From: an uncultured archaeon A07HR60
GTDB lineage: Archaea > Halobacteriota > Halobacteria > Halobacteriales > Haloferacaceae
Length of the DNA stretch: 64,000 bases
Direction of reading: 5' to 3'
Assembly (NCBI GenBank): GCA_000496235.1
Contig: KI543227.1
Span: 204,297-268,296, forward strand
In this document: piece by piece, positions 1 to 9,733 of the stretch
Layout of the letters: each line of letters starts with the position of its first letter
Position numbering within the stretch: the stretch's first letter is position 1
The notes under the pieces: generated by a model
Told to the model about the DNA's origin: nothing
The model's database searches: none
Seen by the model: the letters and a program-made list of their open reading frames with translations, nothing else
Translations under genes and position numbers: made by a program

Positions 1-2
1 GT

Positions 3-212
3 TTCATCTATCCCCGGTCGTCGCTCCTGCGTAACGGCTGCACCCTGGACACCGCTGTCTGGGACGCTGGCTACGAGGGCGTTGGTGAAGGACTCCTCGA
101 GGTGGGTCATCGAATCGAGATCGAATCAGGGGCCCGAATCTGTCAGTTGGTCTTGGCAAACGCCGACCATGACCAGACGTACGATGGCTCGTATCAGGAA
201 GAACATCTGTGA
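3..212 (+). CDS. dUTPase / dCTP deaminase-like protein, 3' end only
   Basis: A reading frame with no start codon runs in from the left edge and stops at TGA 210-212, giving 69 residues. It contains RSSLLRNG, then DTAVWDAGYEGVGEG, then RICQLVL and YDGSYQ. This order matches the trimeric dUTPase/dCTP deaminase fold: the RSS phosphate-binding motif, the D-x-G-[YF]-x-G uridine-pocket hairpin, the RIxQLV strand and the YxGxYQ C-terminal segment. Such enzymes keep dUTP low (dUTP to dUMP) or deaminate dCTP. Haloarchaeal members are usually annotated as dUTP diphosphatase, but the fragment cannot separate the two activities. The gene start lies outside the window, so length and promoter are unknown. 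Confidence 0.72.
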   Translation, partial: FIYPRSSLLRNGCTLDTAVWDAGYEGVGEGLLEVGHRIEIESGARICQLVLANADHDQTYDGSYQEEHL

Positions 213-421
213 TCGTGTCCACTGGGTTTGCTTGACTCGGAGGCTCGACGGAAACCCGACTCTGACCCACCCTATTCACCACTCACTCGGTCATAGCACG
301 AGACACGACTGACACGACATCAGGACAGCGGCCACCCCGCTCTACGAGCTAGAGTAGCTCCCGTGAGCCGGCTAGAGGACATGACTATCGTCTGACCTGC
401 CGGGCCATATTACAGCACAAA

Positions 422-440
422 CCAACGATTTAGTCGTTGG
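422..440. promoter_or_regulatory. Palindrome over the promoter of the first CPBP gene
   Basis: A perfect inverted repeat with 7-bp arms (CCAACGA / TCGTTGG) surrounds the AT-rich spacer TTTAG. Its centre is 26 bp upstream of the ATG at 457, where a leaderless haloarchaeal gene has its TATA box. A regulator bound here would compete with TBP. Which protein binds is unknown. Confidence 0.45.
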
Positions 441-456
441 AGCAACAGTTCAGCGT

Positions 457-1314
457 ATGGCAAGTGACGATAGAAGTGTCTCTGCTGGCAAAGTCCCCTC
501 ATCCGACGATGGGACCAATACTCCGGTTCGGATCGGGATCGCGCTGGTGAGCGCGTTCGTGCTTGGGGCTGGTGGATTGCTTTTCGGGGCAGTCCTGCTG
601 GGTGTGACCGTTCTCCTGCTCAGTGCTGGGTTCGGCTGGTCGGCATCGAGTGCGTCGACGCTCGTTCTCAGTTTGATCTTCGTTCAAGGGGTTGGTTGTG
701 CGGGCGTCGCCCTCGCGTATGTTCGCTCACGGTCACTCATCGCGTCGACAGTCTCCAGCCTCCTGGGGACAGTCCCTCGCCGTGAGTTCAGTATCGGTGC
801 TCGACTGCCATCTCTGTCAGATCTGGGGATTGCAGTGGCGGGATACGTCCTCGCGATTCTCGGCGCAATCATCGGCAACATCATTGTCTCGACGTTCGTC
901 GACGCCGAAACAGGAACTAACCAGGCTGCAGAGGTCGGCATGCAAAATCCAGAGGTCCTGCTGTTACTGATTCCTGCCTCATTTCTCCTAATTGGACCCG
1001 GTGAAGAGTTGTTATTCCGGGGAATCGTCCAGGGACGGCTGCGCGAGGTAATGAGTGCCGTGCCCGCGATCCTGATCACAGCCGCGTTTTTCGCTGGGAT
1101 CCACTTTTTCGCACTCACAGGCGGCAGTTTGACCGGCAATCTCGCTGCCCTCGGCGTTCTCACGCTTCCAGCACTCGTCTTCGGCGTCGCCTACGAGTAC
1201 ACCGACAATATTGCAGTTCCATCGCTGATTCACGGTGCGTATAATGCAACGCTGTTTTCGCTCCTGTACGCTGCCATCAGATTCGGGGGCAACGTCCCGT
1301 CAGTCTGGGTGTGA
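457..1314 (+). CDS. CPBP family intramembrane metalloprotease
   Basis: A 285-residue, multi-spanning membrane protein of the CPBP (CAAX protease / bacteriocin-processing, Abi) family. The conserved family motifs are visible: EELLFRG near residues 183-189 (the paired Glu and Arg of motif 1), GIHFF near 213 (motif 2 His) and HGAYNATLF near 261 (motif 3). An acidic, Ser/Thr-rich stretch of about 25 residues precedes the first membrane segment, as is common in haloarchaea. Members cut substrates within the membrane or act as scaffolds; the substrate here cannot be inferred. The ATG at 457 lies 26 bp below a palindrome with a TATA-like core. A second CPBP gene lies 2.5 kb downstream on the same strand, and the two are clearly diverged outside the motifs. 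Confidence 0.88.
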   Translation: MASDDRSVSAGKVPSSDDGTNTPVRIGIALVSAFVLGAGGLLFGAVLLGVTVLLLSAGFGWSASSASTLVLSLIFVQGVGCAGVALAYVRSRSLIASTVSSLLGTVPRREFSIGARLPSLSDLGIAVAGYVLAILGAIIGNIIVSTFVDAETGTNQAAEVGMQNPEVLLLLIPASFLLIGPGEELLFRGIVQGRLREVMSAVPAILITAAFFAGIHFFALTGGSLTGNLAALGVLTLPALVFGVAYEYTDNIAVPSLIHGAYNATLFSLLYAAIRFGGNVPSVWV

Positions 1315-1462
1315 CGACTCCTCAGCTCACTTCGGTGGTCACCGACGTTCCTGCACCGTGACGGGAATTCGGTAACCCCCGCGATTATGTGGCTGGTTCA
1401 CTTCAGTATGAGCAGAACTTGCTCACAAAAATGCCGGCGGGCAATATTGATGCGAGCGACTA

Positions 1463-1987
1463 TCAGCCGCGAAGATACCAGTGTGCAACGCCGACGAGTG
1501 TGGCCCCGAGAATTGGCGGTCCGAAGCCAGCAAGCTGCGGCAGGCGATAGAGACTCTCGATTAGTGGGCCGGCAACCCCGCCAACATCCGACTGCAGTGG
1601 TGTCGGTGTCGAAATGATGAGCCCAGCATACAGCATGAGGAGAAAGACGACGCCTGTGCCAGCCAGGGCAGCGTCGTACCGGTCGCTGACGGGCTCATCA
1701 CGTCGATGCCGTCTGGCCACGAGGAGAATCGGCGCGATGAGGGGCGTCACTGCTCCAAACGCCACGAGAACGAACATCGACCGAGAGAAAGCGAACACAC
1801 CACCGCCAGCTCCGGCTGTGTCTGCCATCAACACGACCAACCCCATCGCCACGGTGACCGCGATAGCCAGTGAGACGAGTGTCGCGACGAGTGCGTACAG
1901 CCGGAACGCCCAGGATTCGCTCGCACGGACGGCGTACGGGAACGCACCGAACACACCGTCATACGGTTCCTCAGTTGCACCGCTCAT
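1463..1987 (-). CDS. Haloarchaeal hypothetical membrane protein
   Basis: 174 residues with about four predicted membrane helices: a long one near residues 28-55, then one near 70-95, one near 112-135, and a C-terminal one ending WYLRG. The soluble N-terminus reads MSGATEEPYDGVFGAFPYA. I chose the ATG at 1987 over an upstream start at 2059, because the extra 24 residues look like untranslated sequence and the protein begins cleanly here. It faces the first CPBP gene tail-to-tail and diverges from pgi. I do not recognise a family or catalytic residues. It is probably a small integral membrane protein of unknown role. Confidence 0.65.
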   Translation of the reverse strand: MSGATEEPYDGVFGAFPYAVRASESWAFRLYALVATLVSLAIAVTVAMGLVVLMADTAGAGGGVFAFSRSMFVLVAFGAVTPLIAPILLVARRHRRDEPVSDRYDAALAGTGVVFLLMLYAGLIISTPTPLQSDVGGVAGPLIESLYRLPQLAGFGPPILGATLVGVAHWYLRG

Positions 1988-2238
1988 ATGAGACAGGACG
2001 TATCGGGTGCGATTAAACGCCCCGATCTCTGAGACACGGGGGTCGATCCCAGCACTCAATTGCTCAGACGGGCGTCACTGCCGTGATCGGGTACTGAGCC
2101 CTCACTGTGGTTAGTGTCGTGGACTCTTCTCCTCGGCGCAGGATACGTGTACAGCTCTGGACCACGCCACTGACCCGGCTGGCGGGTGCTGCTGTCGGAC
2201 GACGACATACGTATCACTAAGTCGCGGTCGCACTGCTT

Positions 2239-3579
2239 GTGAGTATGGACGTCGATATTGGAGGCGCACTCGAGACAACGCCCGGCGTCACGGAGGAAAC
2301 GCTCGACCGTGTCGACAATCGAGTGAGCGTGGCACACGAGTCCATCTCCACGGGACGTCGAGACCAGGCACACGGCTATGCGGCATTGAATCTCCCCAGC
2401 CGAACAGATCCAGAGGCCATCTACCGGGCTGTCGACCAATTTGACGACCCGGAAGCGATCGTCACCGTCGGGATCGGCGGCAGTGCGCTGGGTGCGGCGA
2501 CAATCACCCGGGCGCTCGGTGGCTCTCCCGACGCGTACTTTCTCGACAACGTCGACCCTGCCCGGACCCGAACGCTGCTCGACTCGCTTCCGCTGGCTCG
2601 GACCGTCGTGCATGTCGTATCTAAATCTGGAACGACAGTCGAGACTCTGTCGAACTTTCTGGTGGTCAGGGAGGCGATGGATACCGCCGGTGTCGACTGG
2701 CGAGAGCGAATGATCGTCACCACCGGTTCAGAGGGGAATCTCCGCCGACTCGCGGACCGTCACGACCTCCCCGCCCTGGATGTTCCGGACAGTGTGCCAG
2801 GACGGTATACGGCGCTCTCAAGCGTCGGTCTGGTACCGGCGGCACTACAGGGGCATGATCTTGAGGCAATTCTCCAGGGCGGGCGTGATGTCGCGGCAGG
2901 ACTGACGGGGTCGCTGTTCGACTGTCCGGCCTACGCGTACGGAGCAGTCAGTTACGCGCTCGCCCAGCGAGGAGCACGCTCGAACGTCTTGATGCCATAT
3001 GCTGAGGCGCTGGAAACGTTCGCAGAGTGGTATGGCCAACTGTGGGCCGAGAGTCTGGGGAAAGACGCCCTTGGCCAGACCCCGATTCGGGCGTTAGGAG
3101 CCACCGACCAGCACTCACAACTCCAACTGTACCGCGCTGGACCCCGGGACAAGCTCGTCACGTTAGTCCGCCCGCGCGAACGCGAAAACATCCCGATTCC
3201 GGAAACAGAGCTCGATGGGCTGTCGTATCTCGGCGGGACGAGTCTCGGGGCGGTGCTTGACGCCGAATTCGAGGCCACCGAAGCGAGCCTCGCGGCGGCC
3301 GAGCGACCCTCGGTCCGAATCGAGATCGATCGTGTGGACGACCGGTCCATCGGGCAGTTGGTGTACGGAATGGAGGCGGCGTGTATCCTGTACGGAGAAC
3401 TCGCGGGAGTCGAGACGTTCACGCAGCCAGCCGTCGAGTGGGGAAAGCGAGCCGCGCGTGGGCTGCTCGGCGGCGGGGACTTCTCCGAGGCCGACCAGGT
3501 GGCCAACAGACGCGCGCTCGTCGTCTCCGGGACCGAACCGGCCGACAATGACGACCAGAACCAAGACCCAAACCAGTGA
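2239..3579 (+). CDS. pgi: Glucose-6-phosphate isomerase
   Basis: Interconverts glucose-6-phosphate and fructose-6-phosphate in the cytoplasm. The 446-residue protein carries the SIS-type features of the family: GIGGSALGAATI near residue 77, the phosphate loop SKSGTTVETL near 128, the segment FAEWYGQLWAESLGK near 262 with the catalytic Glu region, GATDQHSQLQLY near 288, and QPAVEWGKRAARG near the C-terminus with the late Lys. Haloarchaeal Pgi is of this length. Translation starts at GTG 2239 or at the ATG two codons later (2245); both give the same protein apart from two residues. It sits between two CPBP protease genes but shows no functional link to them. Confidence 0.95.
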   Translation: MSMDVDIGGALETTPGVTEETLDRVDNRVSVAHESISTGRRDQAHGYAALNLPSRTDPEAIYRAVDQFDDPEAIVTVGIGGSALGAATITRALGGSPDAYFLDNVDPARTRTLLDSLPLARTVVHVVSKSGTTVETLSNFLVVREAMDTAGVDWRERMIVTTGSEGNLRRLADRHDLPALDVPDSVPGRYTALSSVGLVPAALQGHDLEAILQGGRDVAAGLTGSLFDCPAYAYGAVSYALAQRGARSNVLMPYAEALETFAEWYGQLWAESLGKDALGQTPIRALGATDQHSQLQLYRAGPRDKLVTLVRPRERENIPIPETELDGLSYLGGTSLGAVLDAEFEATEASLAAAERPSVRIEIDRVDDRSIGQLVYGMEAACILYGELAGVETFTQPAVEWGKRAARGLLGGGDFSEADQVANRRALVVSGTEPADNDDQNQDPNQ

Positions 3580-3765
3580 GACTCCCTCCAAAGAAGGTCG
3601 CGTCTATCGGAGAAAATTGACAATCTCTGTCCGAGGTGGCTAGCTGACGGACCGATACCCGAGATCTCACCACTCAGGGCACCGAGTCGCCAACTCTGTC
3701 CGTGATCTGATACCCGCACAGAGGTCTCACAACTGCTAAACGGTCGCGTGGCGTACCATTTTGTG

Positions 3766-4509
3766 ATGGGAACGAGCTTCGACGCAGGGCGAGGTCTGAG
3801 AGCGTCAGTCCGGTTCGGGCAGGCCGTTCTTGTCGTGATCGGCGCGTACGTCGTAGCCTCGGCACTCACGGTCCCGCTCACTAGTCTCGCAGTAGATGGC
3901 GGGCTGGTGATGACGGATACACCGGCTCACCAGATCCTCCAGACGGTCGTCCAATTCGTCGGCTTCGGAATTGCCGTTGGTGGGTTCCTCCTGATTACTG
4001 ACGACTGGGAGCTCGTCGGATATAATCGTCCTCGGGGGCGAGAGGCACTGTTGATTGCTGGGGGGGTGATAGCACTGCTGGCGGTCCAGTTCGGGATGGT
4101 ATCACTCGCTGGGATGGTCGGCGTCGAGCCGGCAGAAAATCAAGCGCTCGTGCCCGGCCAGGAAAATCCCGAGTACTTCCTGTACATGATTGCCGTCTCG
4201 GTGGTGGTGGTCGGTCCCGCTGAGGAGTTATTATTCCGCGGAGTCGTTCAGGGGCTGCTCCGCCGCGTGTTGGGTGCCACCGGGGCAATCGTGTCCGCGG
4301 CCGGATTGTTCGGACTGATTCATCTACTTGCGGTCCAAGGAACGTCCGGCCAACTCGTCTTGTACGTCGCCGTGGCCACACTTCTTGGCGGAGTCTTGGG
4401 GTACCTGTACGAACGAACGGCCAACATCGCCGTACCAGCCCTTGCACACGGCGGGTACAACGCCTGTCTGTTCGGTATCCAGTACGCCACTGCCGTCGGG
4501 ATCATCTGA
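3766..4509 (+). CDS. CPBP family intramembrane metalloprotease (second copy)
   Basis: 247 residues with several hydrophobic helices and the CPBP motifs EELLFRGVVQG near residue 151, LIHLLAV near 183 and HGGYNACLF near 227. The predicted active-site Glu-Glu-Arg and two His are intact. It parallels the CPBP gene at 457-1314 in motif order, but the N-terminal half is different and it lacks the acidic extension. I chose ATG 3766; GTG 3748 is an alternative that adds six residues. It follows pgi by about 190 bp on the same strand. Substrate unknown. Confidence 0.87.
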   Translation: MGTSFDAGRGLRASVRFGQAVLVVIGAYVVASALTVPLTSLAVDGGLVMTDTPAHQILQTVVQFVGFGIAVGGFLLITDDWELVGYNRPRGREALLIAGGVIALLAVQFGMVSLAGMVGVEPAENQALVPGQENPEYFLYMIAVSVVVVGPAEELLFRGVVQGLLRRVLGATGAIVSAAGLFGLIHLLAVQGTSGQLVLYVAVATLLGGVLGYLYERTANIAVPALAHGGYNACLFGIQYATAVGII

Positions 4510-4580
4510 GCGACTGACCGTTCAGCACTCGATATCGGAGCCACCAGTCTCGGAGGGCCCATACACAGACTACACGGTTG

Positions 4581-4695
4581 AGTGAACTGCCTCGGGGTCA
4601 AGCCCCGAGGCACTCGACCTGCTCTGTCTGTAGAGGCTTGGTCCACCACAGGAGCGGTAGGTCTCGGCTCGAAACGCCGAAGTTTGTGGGTCACT
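4581..4695 (+). repeat. Solo palindromic end of an IS200/IS605-type element
   Basis: Contains a perfect stem-loop, GCCTCGGGG-TCAAG-CCCCGAGGC (4589-4611, 9-bp stem), flanked by GTGAACT and CACTCG. Related copies lie near 33.9, 35.4, 37.8 and 51.6 kb. After the stem come GAGGCTTG and, further on, CGCCGAAGTTTGTGG. From memory this matches the left-end sequence of haloarchaeal tnpB elements; I could not check it against a database. No transposase is attached, so this is a solo end or a MITE. It ends about 13 bp before the start codon of the next gene and therefore occupies its promoter region. Confidence 0.55.
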
Positions 4696-4707
4696 GATGG
4701 GCAACTC

Positions 4708-5187
4708 ATGTCTGAGGATGCACGGGAAAAGACAGGCTCGTTCCTCGTGACACACGCCGACGAGACATCGGCTGTGCTTCGGAACGTCGCGGACGGCGAG
4801 ATCCACACACTGGGCTCAAATCCCGGCGTCGACCCCGACGACGTAGTCGAAGGGACAGTCGCTTCACAACCACCGATGGAAGTGACATGGGAACTCGTCG
4901 AGTTGGAGTCCCGGCGACGAGTCCCGATCGAGCAGAGTCGTGAACCGCCGACCAGTCACGAACAGGAGATCGCTGCTGACCAACCCGTCGGCGAAATCAC
5001 TCGCACAGACCGCGCAGGTGATGGACAACTGCACGTTCTGACCGTTCCCGAAGATGGGACCGAACAGGCGGTCGAAGACGTTCTCTCGGACCGCGAGATG
5101 ACGCTTTCTCGAGCGGCTCGAATTGGTGTTTCACGGGTCGAGATACGGTCGACTCCTGGTATCGTGAGCGTCCGATATATGCCGTAA
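4708..5187 (+). CDS. DUF5812-like haloarchaeal protein
   Basis: 159 residues, acidic and soluble, with no signal peptide or membrane segment. It begins MSEDAREKTGSFLVTHADET, has a central PPMEVTWELVELE segment and ends GIVSVRYMP. From memory this pattern matches the Halobacteria-specific family DUF5812; no biochemical function is known. Homology starts at the ATG at 4708, so I prefer that over the longer frame beginning at 4582, which would translate a transposon-end palindrome. That palindrome lies directly upstream, so expression may depend on a promoter within or beyond it. Confidence 0.75.
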   Translation: MSEDAREKTGSFLVTHADETSAVLRNVADGEIHTLGSNPGVDPDDVVEGTVASQPPMEVTWELVELESRRRVPIEQSREPPTSHEQEIAADQPVGEITRTDRAGDGQLHVLTVPEDGTEQAVEDVLSDREMTLSRAARIGVSRVEIRSTPGIVSVRYMP

Positions 5188-5577
5188 AACTACACGGCCC
5201 TGGGTGTAGCGAACTGAACTCGAACCGACAACCTCACACAGGCTTGTGAGTGGTACTCGGAACGACCTCCTATAGAGTGGCTCATCACAACAGCGAGCGT
5301 GACTCTGACTCCGAGTCTCGTCGTGGACCGGGTGGCTCGACTCATATCTCGGAAGCGTGGTGATTCGTCTCGTGATGAAACTCGGCAGGGCCGAGTTTGG
5401 GACTCGCTAACTGTGCCAATCTGCGACCGAACTGGCGCTGCTTTGACACCACTGATAGTCGGTCACCTGGAGAGATTTCCGGCGACAGTTGTCGCCTCCC
5501 TTTCGCCCGAAACGGCTGTACACGCGACACAATTGGATAAGAAGGCTTATTCAGCGGGCTGCCAGATTTTCGCACAT
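5188..5577. other. 390-bp spacer with two strong hairpins upstream of secF
   Basis: I see no gene here. Two compact inverted repeats stand out. At 5378-5398, AAACTCGGC and GCCGAGTTT form a perfect 9-bp stem with a 3-nt loop. At 5481-5496, GGCGACA and TGTCGCC form a perfect 7-bp stem with a 2-nt loop. An AT-rich stretch, AGGCTTATTC (5543-5552), lies about 30 bp before the secF ATG and could be its TATA box. In that case both hairpins are outside the secF transcript, unless a longer one exists. Confidence 0.4.
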
Positions 5578-6450
5578 ATGGTATCGCTTGCGGTGCCGGA
5601 TGTCGAGTACGACGAGTACGACAACCGGCAGTTGCTGGTGATCCCGCTCGTCGTTCTCGCGGTCGCGCTGTGTATCATCGGGGGCTGGTACGTGATGACA
5701 GGGTCACCGGCAAACCTCGGGCTGGAGTTCACCGGCGGGACAGAAATTCGGATTGGGATGAGCGGGGTAGACAGCACGGCGGAGGCGCGGACGCAGATCC
5801 GGCAAGGGTTCGACGCCGATCCCGATTCGATTCGGGAGGTGGCAGGGCAGGTGTACGTAGTCTCGTTCGGAGCAGGCGCCGACACAAGCCAGCTAGAGGC
5901 ACAGGCCACAGAAATCGGCGAGTTACGCGCGATTGAGCAGGTGTCGGCTAGCTTCGGCGCAGGAATCCAGACGACGGCACTGGGCGGCGTCGCGGTCGCG
6001 TTCCTCGCGATGAGTGTGCTGGTATTCGTGTTATTCCGGACGCTGGTCCCCTCGTTAGCCGTGGTGGCGTCGGCGTTTTCTGATATCGTCGTCCCCGTGG
6101 CGGTCATGAACCTGATCGGGATCGAGATGACGCTCGGGACGGTGGCCGCGCTGCTCATGTTGATCGGGTATTCTGTCGATTCTGACATTCTGTTGAATAA
6201 TTCTGTTTTGCGTCGGACCGGCGACTTCTATGAGTCCGTTCACCGGGCGATGCGGACTGGCGTGACCATGACGCTCACCTCCATGGCAGCGATGGTCGTG
6301 ATGACGATCACGGCTGCGTTCTTCGGCATCGACCTCTTACGAGATATCGGGATCATTCTCGTGGTCGGGCTCTGCACCGATCTCATGAACACCTACCTGT
6401 TGAACGTGAGCCTCCTCCGCTGGTACAAGTACGAGGGGGTGGGTCGGTAG
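5578..6450 (+). CDS. secF: Protein translocase subunit SecF
   Basis: A 290-residue inner component of the SecDF complex, which helps Sec-translocated proteins leave the channel and uses the ion gradient. After a short N-terminus comes one membrane helix (about residues 18-40), then the family signature LGLEFTGGTEI near 46-56, an external domain to about 135, and five C-terminal helices that include DIVVPVAVMNL and SVDSDILLNNS. Length is typical of archaeal SecF. I chose ATG 5578 because the upstream extension to 5299 is unlike SecF. The stop codon TAG is followed at once by the secD ATG with no spacing, so the two are co-transcribed and probably coupled, in the archaeal order secF-secD. Confidence 0.94.
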   Translation: MVSLAVPDVEYDEYDNRQLLVIPLVVLAVALCIIGGWYVMTGSPANLGLEFTGGTEIRIGMSGVDSTAEARTQIRQGFDADPDSIREVAGQVYVVSFGAGADTSQLEAQATEIGELRAIEQVSASFGAGIQTTALGGVAVAFLAMSVLVFVLFRTLVPSLAVVASAFSDIVVPVAVMNLIGIEMTLGTVAALLMLIGYSVDSDILLNNSVLRRTGDFYESVHRAMRTGVTMTLTSMAAMVVMTITAAFFGIDLLRDIGIILVVGLCTDLMNTYLLNVSLLRWYKYEGVGR

Positions 6451-8052
6451 ATGCTGGAAACGATCAGAGATCACTGGCGAATCACACTCCTGGTGGTGGT
6501 CATCCTTGGTGCGACGGTAACACTGTTTGCTCCCCAATTTGCCCCCGACGAGAAGATTAGTGGCCAGCAGGCCGGCGAGGGCCTGACAAACCTCCAGTAC
6601 GGTCTCGACCTCGCAGGCGGCACTCGGATTCGGGCGCCGCTGTTGGGCCACACCGCGGAGAATGCGGCCATCGGTGACGCCGATGTGGGACAGGTAGCGA
6701 CGGCCGTCGCTGGGGAGTTGCCCGAAACGAGTGTCACCGACGTGAACGTGGAACTACGCCCCACGCGGGAAGAGGACAGTCGGCCGGCAGATATCGAAGT
6801 GACAAACGCGGAGGTGTCGCGTGACCAGTTCGAGACGGCACTCAGTCAGGCCGGGTACGACGAATACGACCAGATCCGGCAGGGAGTGACAGAGGAAACC
6901 CGGGAAGCAGCAGTCAACGTCGTCCAAGGGAAAGTCGACGAGGCCGGCCTCTCCGGCGGGAGCGCCCGGCAGGTGCGTGACGAGGTGTCGGGCCAACACT
7001 TCATTCTCGTCGAGGTCCCTGGTGAGGGCCGACAGGACGTGATCGACCTGTTGGAACAGCGAGGCACTGTCCGAATCGACATTTACTATCCAGATGGGAG
7101 CGCCGAAGACGGCTACTCACGGGACCGTGGAGTGCTCACCAGTGATGACTTCGACAACATCGGCACGGCTGCGCGAGACGATCAAAGTCGCCCGTACGTC
7201 CCACTCTCGGTGGTTAACACTGAGACGAATCCGGGGGCCGCGCAGTTCGAAGACGCGGCCGCAAACCGGGGTGTCGCCCAGCCCGGTGGCTCGACGTGTA
7301 CCTACTCACAGGAGCCTGTCGGGGAGACGCGAGACCCCTGTCTGCTGTTGGTGGTCAACGACGAAGTAATCAACGCATTCGGGATGCAGCCCAGTCTCGC
7401 CCAGAGCATGATGAACGGGGAGTGGTCACTGGACCCGCAGTTCCGCCTGACGACGAACTCCTTTGCGGAAGCGCAGACAGTGTCCGTCAGCCTTCGAGCA
7501 GGCGCGCTGCCAGCACAGTTGGCCATCGACCAAGGGAGTACGAGTTTCATCTCGCCCGCCCAGGGAGACGACTTCCAGACGCTGTCACTGCTGACGGGTG
7601 TGATCGCAGTGTTCGGAGTCGCGGGAATGGTGTTTCTCCGATATCGACAGTTGGAGGTGGCGGTCCCGATGATCGTGACTGGCTTATCTGAGGTGTTCGC
7701 CCTGCTCGGATTCGCGTCGCTACTGGGATATCCGATTGATCTCGCGGTGATCGCCGGTTTCATCGCTGTCGTCGGAACCGGGGTGGACGACCTCATCATC
7801 ATTGCGGATGAGGTGATGAGTCAGGGTGAAGTCTCCTCGCGGAAGGTGTTCGACTCGCGGTTCCGGAAGGCGTTCTGGGTGATCGGTGCCGCGGCCGCCA
7901 CAACGATCCTCGCTATGTCGCCGCTGATGGTGTTGTCGCTTGGGGATCTGTCCGGGTTCGCTATCTTCACGATTCTCGGGGTGTTGGTGGGTGTGCTGAT
8001 CACTCGGCCGGCGTACGGCGACATCCTCCGGACACTACTGACGGACCGCTGA
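6451..8052 (+). CDS. secD: Protein-export membrane protein SecD
   Basis: A 533-residue partner of SecF. It has an N-terminal helix (about residues 10-28), the motif LQYGLDLAGGTRI near 48-60 (archaeal counterpart of the D1 signature), a large external P1-like domain of roughly 300 residues, then a C-terminal block of about five helices with VVGTGVDDLIIIADE near 437-451, the region equivalent to D5 with conserved Asp. Export of folded or slow Sec substrates is the expected role. It starts on the base after the secF stop and ends at TGA 8050-8052; a tnpB element lies immediately downstream. Confidence 0.95.
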   Translation: MLETIRDHWRITLLVVVILGATVTLFAPQFAPDEKISGQQAGEGLTNLQYGLDLAGGTRIRAPLLGHTAENAAIGDADVGQVATAVAGELPETSVTDVNVELRPTREEDSRPADIEVTNAEVSRDQFETALSQAGYDEYDQIRQGVTEETREAAVNVVQGKVDEAGLSGGSARQVRDEVSGQHFILVEVPGEGRQDVIDLLEQRGTVRIDIYYPDGSAEDGYSRDRGVLTSDDFDNIGTAARDDQSRPYVPLSVVNTETNPGAAQFEDAAANRGVAQPGGSTCTYSQEPVGETRDPCLLLVVNDEVINAFGMQPSLAQSMMNGEWSLDPQFRLTTNSFAEAQTVSVSLRAGALPAQLAIDQGSTSFISPAQGDDFQTLSLLTGVIAVFGVAGMVFLRYRQLEVAVPMIVTGLSEVFALLGFASLLGYPIDLAVIAGFIAVVGTGVDDLIIIADEVMSQGEVSSRKVFDSRFRKAFWVIGAAAATTILAMSPLMVLSLGDLSGFAIFTILGVLVGVLITRPAYGDILRTLLTDR

Positions 8053-8227
8053 CGTCCGTCACTGTCCATCGGCGGCTGCTGGCTGACGGGGTGATCATAG
8101 CGGATACAGCGCGGAAACCCACCCGTTCACGGGTGGGAGGAAGCGCGTAAGCCCCATGTTTCTAACCACCAGCCACAACAAGGCCGACTCCCCAATGCAG
8201 TTCAATCTCAAAGCCTACATATGATGT

Positions 8228-9479
<1,252 letters not shown>

Positions 9480-9733
9480 TTAGCTTACGCACACGAGCAT
9501 TCTTGAAGTGGATCTGGGTTGACTCGGCGTCACTCAGTCCCGGCTCCCACTCAGCCGTTTGAGTATTCGATTCCGTTCCCGGCATCGGTCGCAGTCTCGG
9601 TTCTGGTTCCGAGTCCGATTGTAAGTCCGGGTTCAGGGTAATCTCGTCTCATGAGCAGCATCTGAGGTGGGCCGGCACATGCACCCGTGGTGTTCACACC
9701 CGTAACCCACACAGCCGTTTTGCGTCAAATGGC

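Noticed and set aside
2952..3881. 309-residue minus-strand open frame
   Set aside because: It lies antisense to pgi and the second CPBP gene; Ser/Arg-rich translation typical of shadow frames in GC-rich DNA, no domain.
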